Source: Haberlea rhodopensis (lineage: Eukaryota; Streptophyta; Magnoliopsida; Lamiales; Gesneriaceae). From it: a stretch of DNA of 64,000 bases. This document shows positions 56,802-64,000 of the stretch, one piece after another. The position numbers and the translations under genes were made by a program. Every line of letters starts with the position of its first letter. Position 1 is the first letter of the stretch. The notes under the pieces are model-generated. The model had not been told where the DNA came from and did not search any database. It worked only from the letters and a program-made list of their open reading frames with translations. The stretch spans positions 4,526,001-4,590,000 of the forward strand of contig CAJQUN010000040.1 of the NCBI GenBank assembly GCA_907163345.1. The letters run 5' to 3'.

Positions 56802-58892
56802 TTGCAGAAAACTAGAATCCATCAAGTTTGGAGCTCAGAGTGGTTTCTGGACAGTGGATGTTCTAGACACATGACAGGGAACGCGTGCTTGTTGTCCGAA
56901 TTGGTTGACACCACCGGACCTAGAATAACTTTTGGAGACAACGCGAAAGGTGGAACCATGGGTAAAGATAAGATTATCTATGCTAATATTATTATTAAAG
57001 ATATTCTGTTTGTTGAAAACCTATGCTATAACTTGATCAGCATCAGTCAACTCTGTGACAATGGTAACTCGGTAGAATTCAACCAGCACACTTGTACAAT
57101 CAGATCTACCGATGCCAGTACACTGCTTGTAGGAAGAAGGCATGAGAACACGTATAAAATTGTCTGGAACTTTAATCAGCCCTCCTCTTCCACTTGCTTT
57201 GCTGCATTGAATATTTCCAAAAACTGGCTTTGGCACAAGCGATTGAGTCACTTAAATTTTAAAACTATTGCCAGTCTGCGTAAGCTTGATCTAGTCATTG
57301 GACTGCCCCAAATAGAGTTCTCAAAAGACAAGATCTGCTCAGCATGCCAACTTGGAAAGCAAATCATATCCTCCTTTAAAAACAAAGGGAGTAAATCTTC
57401 TTCTCGGTGCCTAGAGTTGCTGCATATGGATCTTTTCGGTCCTATACCAGTAACAAGTCTAGGGGGAATGAAGTATACCCTGGTGTTAATAGACGATTAC
57501 TCTCATTTTACGTGGGTCTTGTTTCTAAGTGGCAAAGATCAGGCTACTCCAAAGCTGATCAAACTACTGAAAAGACTCCAAAATGAGAAATCGTGTGGGA
57601 TAGATAGAATTCGTAGTGATAAAGGTATCAAATTTACCAATCAATCACTCGAATCATATATAGATGACCTTGGTATCAAACACGAATATTCTGCTGCAAG
57701 AACTCCACAGCAAAATGGAGTTGCTGAGCGTAGGAATCGTACTTTGAAAGAAGCTGCGTGAACTATGCTTGCAGAATCAGATATTTCGCAGAGATTTTGG
57801 GCAGAAGCTGTCAACACGGCATGTTATATGCAGAACAGATCGATGATTAATAAACGAGCAAATAAAACCCTTATGAGATCTGGAATGGCAGTAAGCCAAA
57901 TATTTCTTATTTCCATGTGTTTGGTTGCAAATGTTTTATTCACAACAATGGAAAGACTCATCTCACCGCTTTTGATGCTAAATCTGATGCTGAAATATTT
58001 CTTGGATATTCTACAGTTAGTAAAGCATTCAGAGTATTTAATAATAGAACGCTTACTGTAGAAGAATCTGTGCATGTAAAATTTGATGAATCTGCTAATT
58101 GTTCTGTATCTGATCTACAAATCAACAACTTGAGCAATCGAATGGAAAACACTTATATTGATGAAAATGTTGATGATCAGATGGATTATATTGAAGCAAG
58201 ATTGACTGTACTTTGGAACCAGAAGTTCCGGAAGCACAAGAAGAGGAGTCTACTGGTCCACAAGCACTGCACCCAGCTGACAATGACACTGTTATACACA
58301 CATTTGCTGCAGTAGATGGAACAAACAAAAAGGATGAATCAATCAAATTTTCTAAGCTACCCACTCATATTCACCCAAATGAAGAAATCAATCCTCTTGG
58401 ACCTCCGCTCCGGTGGATGAAGGATCATCCTCCCGGGTAGGTCATAGGTAACCCTGTTGCTCCTCTACGCACCAGAGGACAGATGATTAATGAATTCCTT
58501 CATACTGCATTCATATCTCACATAGCACCCAAAAAGATTGATGATGCTATGCTAGACCCAAGCTGGGTAGAAGCAATGCAAGAAGAACTTAATCAGAGAG
58601 AAACAAAGTATGGCACTTAGTACCACGACCACCGCATCACACTATAATAGGTACCAAATGGGTATTTCGAAATAAATTAGATGAAAATGGTGTTGTCATC
58701 AGGAATAAAGCAAGATTAGTTGCACAGGGCTACAGACAGGAAGAAGGCATTGATTTTGATGAAACTTTTGCTCCTGTAGCTCGATTAGAAGCAATTCGCA
58801 TATTTCTTGCATTTGCTGCGTTTAAAGACTTTAAAGTCTATCAGATGGATGTTAAGAGTGTGTTTCTTAATGGCAAACTCCAGGAAGAAGTT
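56802..58892 (+). pseudogene. Protease, integrase and part of RT of E, broken
   Basis: Protease site FLDSGCSRHMTG near 56847, GAG-pre-integrase region (LWHKRLSHLNF...CSACQLGK), integrase catalytic D (LHMDLFGP), D (RSDKG near 57610) and E (NGVAERRNR near 57720). A CGA-to-TGA stop at 57759 and frameshifts near 57870 and 58165 follow. RT begins with recognisable copia sequence (ARLVAQGYRQEEGIDFDETF in shifted frames) and ends at MDVK.VFLNGKLQEEV, where G begins. RT never reaches the YVDD box in this piece. Confidence 0.85.
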
Positions 58893-60567
58893 TGATAGGG
58901 TTGATTATTACGCGTTTTTATGCTATGATTTGTATATGTTTTCGTGTTGATTCTTGAATTATTTTACGTTTTATGGTATATATTTCTATATTTCAGGAAT
59001 CAATGTTGAAATTCATAAAAGGGGAAGAAATCAAGCTAAAATGATGAAAAAATGAATAAAGTTGAAGAAAAGAGGAAAAAACCAGAATCCAAGACACATA
59101 TTGCTCCTTTCTCCTCAAATTACTATATGTTCGAGCTATGTTTTGGAAATGTGGTCCATATAAAATTTGTAGAACTTGTAGTTATCTTCGCGTGGACAGC
59201 TGATTCATCGAATTCGGAGTTCGTATGAGAAAGTTACGGCCAAAATACAAAACTCGCCAGAAGCTGAAAAAGGCGAAGAAACTTACTGTGAAGGGCGATC
59301 AATAGAGAAAGGATTTCGATCGATCGAGAAATGCTGAAAACTGAGCGAAATTCTTACTGGAAGGCTCGATCGATCGGCCACTTTTTCGGATCGATCGGGA
59401 CGAGCAGTTTTGAGAAAAAAAACTTCCTTGTAGAGTTTGTATGCAAAAGGGAAGTCCATAATTCTTTCCCCTATACATATGGACGAGATTTACAACCTAA
59501 TAATCAGATTTTAACCTAGGGAATAACCTCCATCATTCTTCCACACAACATACACACGTCCAACTTTTCTTCACCTTCATCCACCATCACCACAGCCCCC
59601 TTTTCCTTCACAAACCACACGTAAAAACCTCCACCATAACCTCCATCTTTCTTCCATATATCACCATCACCAACCTTCATCAACCCTTCATCCTAGGATT
59701 TGGAACAACCCAACAAGGCGATAAAAAGAGACGATCGAGAAGGAAGCAAGAGAAGGAGCGAAGATCTACAACCGGAGTCGACGCTGGGAGTTTTTCTTTG
59801 TCTTTAATTCTTAGTTTTGATTTGTTTTGATTTAATATGTTGAACTAATTTTATTTATCGAGGCTAGGCGAATCCTTTGTTATGAACCTTCGATTTTATG
59901 ATTTAATGATTGAATTCTTATAGTTCTTTGCGTATGTTTTATGTTCTTCATGATTTTAGAGGAGTGATTACCTTTGAATGATGTTAGTATCATAATTGAG
60001 ATCGAGAGATGATTTTATGATACGGAATTAATAATTCATACCATGGATTTAAGACCGAGATCGAGAGATGACGTCAAATACATGCGTGATAGCCATAGAT
60101 TTTTATAATTGAAAGCTAGGAGTTTTCATGGATCTTATGCAACATTGAATGGTTAAATAAGTGAACGAGAGTTACTTACTGCAATTTGGTGTTAGGTTTA
60201 ATATAGCTCGAGAGAGTGTATTAGATAAATTAGGAAAACTCGTCACCTTAGAAATATTTGAATATTCAATCGAGAATTGTAGGGAATTACATTGGTGAGC
60301 CAAAGTCTCGATAATCTTATCTTGTGGATTTTTCTCGTTTACTTTTATTGACTTGGTTGGATTAGAGTAGTTTAAATTAGTTTAGTTTAATTATCAATTT
60401 ATTATCGTAGGTTAAATATAGTTAAAAGAAATCTTATTTGGTAATTACTTGTTAGTCTCTGTGGGTTCGACAATCCGTATCTTCCTATCTATACTAAAAC
60501 TTGACACCGTGCACTTGCGGTCTAAAATCGCTAGATTGGAAATAATTGTTTAAAATAAAAGCGATCA
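58893..60567 (+). repeat. 5' LTR of G
   Basis: 1675 bases; end placed before AGTTTT and the primer site. Contains four CGATCGATCG-type sites (59297-59400). It resembles K in its first part. Confidence 0.75.
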
Positions 60568-60573
60568 AGTTTT

Positions 60574-60591
60574 TGGCGCCGTTGCCGGGGA
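60574..60591 (+). other. Primer binding site of G (tRNA-Asp type)
   Basis: TGGCGCCGTTGCCGGGGA matches the 3' end complement of tRNA-Asp, the primer used by many Athila/Tat elements. A second copy lies at about 62269-62286. Confidence 0.88.
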
Positions 60592-60720
60592 CTAACTTTA
60601 GTAATATCATTCTAGGTTCTTTGACTGTAATTTAACCATTTTTGTTTATTTATTTCGAAAAAAAAAAATTATATATATTTATTTTGTTTTTGTTTTGTTT
60701 GTCTTGTGAGGTACTTGGAG

Positions 60721-61749
60721 ATGCTACATCAACAAGCCTTCACAAGCTTTGCCCAACAACGTTCCGAGCCGTTCTACGCTGTTTGGGAGAGATTCAATGA
60801 ATTGGCCAACACATTCCGGTATCACAACTTTTCGAACTATACTCTCTTGCAATATTTCTTCAACGGGTTGGATGCATACACACGAGAATGGGTATTGAGT
60901 GGAGCACTGGTGACTGGGAGTCCCCTGGTTGATAGAGATGAGGACAGTTTTGTGCACCTGTTCAATGATATGGCGGACTTCGATCTTCACTGGCATTGTG
61001 ATCCTTCACTACAAGGTTGGAGTCACCAATACCCATCGGAGCCTCACTACCCTATTGATACGCCACAACCATTTGAACATCGTGAAGAGAGGAGAGATAG
61101 TTCTGCAGATTTCACAACTCAGTTAGAGGATACCTTAGTGAGATTCATGGCATCAACTGAGAATAGTTTGGAGTGCCAAACCAACTCTATGCGTCACCTG
61201 GAGCAGCAAATGGTGGTCCTCATTGAAACAATTTCAACTAGCTACCAAGAGGAAGAGATGAGGGCTACAAATCAAGAGGCGACAAATCGAGTTTGGTTAT
61301 ATGATGATGATCACTCAACCAACCAAGTTTGGGGGAGTGATCCTCCTAGTGTGGAAGATTCAAAGGAACTTGAGCCTCTTCAAGAGATTGAGCATACTTC
61401 AGAGATGTCATCCGAGGAGTTCCCATATGAAGATGAGTCGAATGTGATGTTGGAGAAGGAAGAGACTTGCGAAGATTCTGATTTAAGTCCATCGATGGAG
61501 ACATGTTCTATGCCATATGTGGATCCGTATTTTCCATCGATGCCAACTTCACCGCACTACATCCTGAAAGAGATAAAGCCGAGTCAAGAATCATTCTCCC
61601 ATGCCTACCAATTCAAGAAAGTTGTTGGAGAGACGAGCCTACAATGTTACAATCATGCCAATCTTGAGGGCATATTGAATGAAGACCCATTAGTGGTATC
61701 TTACGATACTTACTATGGGCGGCAGCCGCTCTTTGATGGTTGCTTCTGA
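60721..61749 (+). CDS. Truncated Athila-like Gag of G
   Basis: The first ATG is at 60721 (MLHQQAFTSF); frame stays open to 61749, about 342 codons. Residues 1-90 match the middle of the Ty3/gypsy retrotransposon gag domain (EPFYAVWERFNELANTFRYH, LLQYFFNGLDAYTREWV). The usual N-terminal part of that domain is absent, as are zinc knuckles. The rest is acidic, with EEEM and SSEEF stretches, and ends in short motifs (CYNHANLEGIL) of unknown role. Open frame suggests recent origin or selection. It could be a rearranged gag from a parent element; function is unknown. Confidence 0.65.
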   Translation: MLHQQAFTSFAQQRSEPFYAVWERFNELANTFRYHNFSNYTLLQYFFNGLDAYTREWVLSGALVTGSPLVDRDEDSFVHLFNDMADFDLHWHCDPSLQGWSHQYPSEPHYPIDTPQPFEHREERRDSSADFTTQLEDTLVRFMASTENSLECQTNSMRHLEQQMVVLIETISTSYQEEEMRATNQEATNRVWLYDDDHSTNQVWGSDPPSVEDSKELEPLQEIEHTSEMSSEEFPYEDESNVMLEKEETCEDSDLSPSMETCSMPYVDPYFPSMPTSPHYILKEIKPSQESFSHAYQFKKVVGETSLQCYNHANLEGILNEDPLVVSYDTYYGRQPLFDGCF

Positions 61750-62189
61750 TGGTCAAGCCGACGACTAAAAATCAGCGCTTCTTGGGAGGCAACCCAAGCG
61801 TATCCTTTTGTTATTTAGTTTTGTTTTATTTTTTTAGTTTTCATTTTAGTTTTATTTATCTCTCGTGTCGACTATTTTATTTGCATTCTTCTCTTGCTAG
61901 GTACTCAGTTGGAGCGATGAACCCTACAACAGTGGAGCTTTCAAAAGCGAATCTTCCTCAACCCTCATGCAAGCGTCTTGATCAGGGGAGTTTATTTTTT
62001 CCCTTTAGATTCTTTTAAACATTGAGGGCAATGTTTGATTTAAGTTTGGGGGAGTAGTAGCTTGCATGTTTTACTTGTTTTAACCACATGTTGTGTGCTT
62101 AAATGACACTTGAATCGTCCGATTATTATGAGCTAAATTTTTTTTTTATGAGTTCAAACTTGAGAAAAGAATGAATTATAGTAGTGACT
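61750..62189 (+). other. 3' untranslated part of G with conserved hairpin
   Basis: The hairpin CTTGGG-AGGCAA-CCCAAG at 61781-61798 lies just after the gag stop. I recall similar GGGAGGCAACCC sequences after genes in other plant Athila/Tat-like elements. Then come a T-rich stretch and a polypurine-like tract at 62041-62055. No gene. Confidence 0.6.
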
Positions 62190-62527
62190 AACTTTAGTAA
62201 TATCATTCTAGGTTCTAAAATCGCTAGATTGGAAATAATTGTTTAAAATAAAAGCGATCAAGTTTTTGGCGCCGTTGCCGGGGACTAACTTTAGTAATAT
62301 CATTCTAGGTTCTTTGACTGTAATTTAACCATTTTTTGTTTATTTATTTCGAAAAAAAAAAAATTATATATATTTATTTTGTTTTTGTTTTGTTTGTCTT
62401 GTGAGGTACTTGGAGATGCTACATCAACAAGCCTTCACAAGCTTTGCCCAACAACGTTCCGAGCCGTTCTACGCTGTTTGGGAGAGATTCAATGAATTGG
62501 CCAACACATTCCGGTATCACAACTTTA
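62190..62527 (+). repeat. Stuttered duplication of G's primer-site region
   Basis: About 62190-62216 repeats 60592-60619, then 62217-62527 repeats 60523-60832 (LTR end, primer site, gag start) almost perfectly; only A/T run lengths differ. The block ends inside gag and joins E. Confidence 0.88.
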
Positions 62528-62756
62528 CTTGACAACCAGCCGTCCAGACATAATGTTTGCGGTCTGTATGTGTGCTCGTTTCCAAGCAAATCCCAAACAA
62601 TCACACTTCACAGCTGTCAAAAGGATTCTCAAATATCTAAAAGGCACAGAAAATGTTGTTCTCTGGTATCCAAGAGATTCAACGTTTAATCTGATTGGAT
62701 ATTGAGATGCTGACTAAACAGGATGTAAAATTGATAGGAAAAGTACCAGTGGATAT
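62528..62756 (+). pseudogene. End of RT and start of RNase H of E
   Basis: Copia sequence (LTTSRPDIMFAVCMCARFQ, AVKRILKYLKGTENV) with in-frame stops where Tyr/Ala and Asp/Thr positions are expected (TGA near 62704, TAA near 62717), ending KSTSGY, where F begins. The RT catalytic region that should precede it is missing. Confidence 0.85.
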
Positions 62757-64000
62757 TGTTAGGATCGGGGTAGTGTTTAGAAGGGGGGGGGGTTGAATAA
62801 ACACTAGATACAATTTCGATTTCTTTTCTGGTTAACTGTAAACTGTTAAGTATTACAGTTGCTTCTCAATATCAGGCAAGTCAGTAGACACTTATTATAG
62901 TGCGGAAGACGTCTACAGAACTTGTGAGGAATAAAACTGAAGTAATCAAGCAATAAACAAATAACACGAGAGTTGTTTCTGGAAGTTCGAAGCACAACGC
63001 TTCTACGTCTCCCCTTCTTCCTTTGCAGGAAGGATTCACTAGAAGACTTGGTTTACACTTTACAGTATACAACCTTCTTAGGCACTAACACACTTGGCCT
63101 AAACTCCTAGCAATCACACTCTTCTTAACTTTTGGTTACAATGGATTCTATAACACTCTTTACAGAATAAACTTTCTAGCTTTGAGAGTTTTTGAGCAGC
63201 AGACTTCAATTGAAGATAATCTATCACAGATTCAGTTTTGCTGTTTGTCTACTCTTTGCTGAACGTTTGGAATATCAGTAGTATGACTTTCTTGTTTACT
63301 TTGAAGTATATCTCTTAGTTGAAAATCGCTCAGCACCTCTTCATTCTCTGCTTGGATGTATTTATAGGTTTGGATGTCCAACGGTAGCCTTTCTGTATAT
63401 GGAAGAGATTAGCTTTCCAATTTCATATTGTCTTCTTTCATATTTTGTAAAGCAACGGCTCTTTTCACTCTGACGGTAATGGTGGCGGAGATATAGCAGG
63501 GTGCGCCGCTCTGTTGTACCTTTGTCAGAGAATGTTGTACTGATTTTGTCTCGTTGCTTAGTGCTCTAACTGGAAGCTTAGACTTCTGCTGGTTTTCTTT
63601 GTTCAACTGGTCGTTCATCCTCTTATGACCAGTTGATGTCCTTGTTCAGTGAGAGACTATTCAGTTGATAGTTGTCCAGTAGATGTCCATCCAGTTTAAG
63701 TTTATCCGGTTGATAGCTTGTACGGTTGATGTCTTCACCCGGTTGATGTCTTCACCCGGTTGATGTCTTGTCCGGTTGATGTCCATCCAGTTGATGTCTT
63801 ATCCAGTTGATGTCTTCATCCGGTTGATGTCTTATCCGGTTGATGTCTTCATCCGGTTGATGTATTGTCCGGTTGATGTCCATCCAGTTGATGTCTTATC
63901 CAGTTGATGACTTCATCCGGTTGATGTCTTCATCCGGTTGATGTCTTATCCGGTTGATGTCCATCCAGTTTATGTCTTGTCCAGTTGATGTCTATCCAGG
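62757..64000 (-). repeat. Element F: inverted LTR of the E family, running off the window
   Basis: Reads TGTTAGGATCGGGGTAG, the reverse complement of the E LTR end. Unique LTR sequence to about 63640, then a ~18-base minisatellite (CCGGTTGATGTCTT and CCAGTTGATGTC) to the edge. Whether F is a solo LTR or a full element cannot be told from here. Confidence 0.85.
63640..64000 (-). repeat. Minisatellite in the F LTR
   Basis: More than 15 tandem variants of TCCGGTTGATGTCTT. It continues past the window edge. Confidence 0.88.

Larger units (their letters stand above)
58893..62527 (+). mobile_element. Element G: Athila-like, gag-fragment-only element without 3' LTR
   Basis: LTR 58893-60567 (TGATAGGG...GATCA), a tRNA-Asp-type primer site, a gag fragment and a 3' region with a polypurine-like tract (TTAAGTTTGGGGGAG, 62041-62055). 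No pol and no second LTR. The right end is a duplication of the LTR end, primer site and gag start, fused directly to E. Such gag-only elements are non-autonomous. No target duplication can be checked. Confidence 0.8.
53434..62756 (+). mobile_element. Element E: decayed Ty1/copia element, broken by G and F
   Basis: 5' LTR with TGTTAGGA...TCCTAACA ends, primer site, gag and pol pseudogenes. The pol gene breaks at G (58893), loses the middle of RT, resumes at 62528 with the end of RT and start of RNase H, and is broken again at 62756 by F. Its own 3' LTR is not seen. Protein order and motifs are copia; a Sirevirus/Maximus-like origin is possible. Confidence 0.88.

Noticed and set aside
61781..61798. 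GC hairpin followed by T-rich DNA resembling a bacterial terminator
   Set aside because: The context is a eukaryotic retrotransposon 3' region; intrinsic terminators do not apply.
58893..62527. G as a full Athila element with env-like gene
   Set aside because: No pol, no env-like frame, and no 3' LTR; only a gag fragment is present.
1..64000. Host genes or integrated pararetrovirus (movement protein, coat protein)
   Set aside because: I looked for movement-protein, cellular-gene or exon-like conserved segments and saw none; all coding sequence belongs to LTR retrotransposons.

Overview
This window looks like nuclear heterochromatin of a flowering plant. It is essentially all LTR retrotransposons nested in one another, and I find no host gene, rRNA, tRNA gene, CRISPR array or bacterial-style operon. 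The case for a plant rests on initiator-Met tRNA primer sites (TGGTATCAGAGC), a tRNA-Asp-type primer site (TGGCGCCGTTGCCGGGGA), Del/Tekay-like Ty3/gypsy polyproteins ending in a chromodomain-like tail, Ty1/copia polyproteins including Sirevirus-like ones, and plant telobox-like AAACCCTAG sequences. The species cannot be named from this. I use single letters for the elements.

Layout. K (1-470, minus) is a partial Athila-like LTR. A (573-31770, plus) is a decayed Del/Tekay-like element, split by H (4260-28335, plus, target duplication TCCGA). H has no recognisable coding sequence and carries two reverse-strand Del/Tekay-like elements inside it: I (5466-14660, several stops and frameshifts) and J (15367-24133, target duplication GATAC, nearly intact). 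A's 3' LTR breaks off at 31770 against B (31771-51490, minus), a sister of A that has lost its 3' end. B was itself entered by L (32420-37390, minus, target duplication ATAAC, a gag-only Sirevirus-like copia) and by C (41686-50385, plus, target duplication CGTAC, an intact young copia with one 1320-residue polyprotein). A and B lie against D (internal sequence 51491-51902, LTR 51919-53433, minus). E (from 53434, plus, decayed copia) sits in D's LTR. E is broken by G (58893-62527, plus), an Athila-like element with only a gag fragment, no 3' LTR and a stuttered duplication. E is broken again by F (62757 to the edge, minus), an inverted LTR of E's own family.

How the parts work. Only C looks able to encode everything needed for its own movement (Gag, protease, integrase, reverse transcriptase, RNase H). 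J has near-identical LTRs and a long polyprotein, but it carries a one-base gag frameshift and an Asp-to-Asn change in the protease active site. H, L and G could at best have moved with proteins supplied by relatives.

The unusual signal is in the non-coding DNA. The LTRs of A/B, I, J and H/D share a modular leader: TATA-like box, an array of the palindrome GCGATCGATCGC, a GTACGT/ACGTAC hairpin that overlaps a splice-donor-like AG/GTACGT, then an array of small hairpins. In I and J these hairpins keep a constant 7-base loop (TAAGATG) while their stems vary with base pairing preserved. In A, B, I and J a splice-acceptor-like YAG/GTAC follows, then the LTR end, the primer site, and a second acceptor-like site just before the gag ATG. 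H's internal region is close to a continuous chain of short hairpins with unrelated stems. C's LTRs and leader are also rich in short inverted repeats. This widespread, repeatedly built hairpin content is the best candidate here for an undescribed system. All folding and splicing statements come from reading the sequence by eye and have not been computed.
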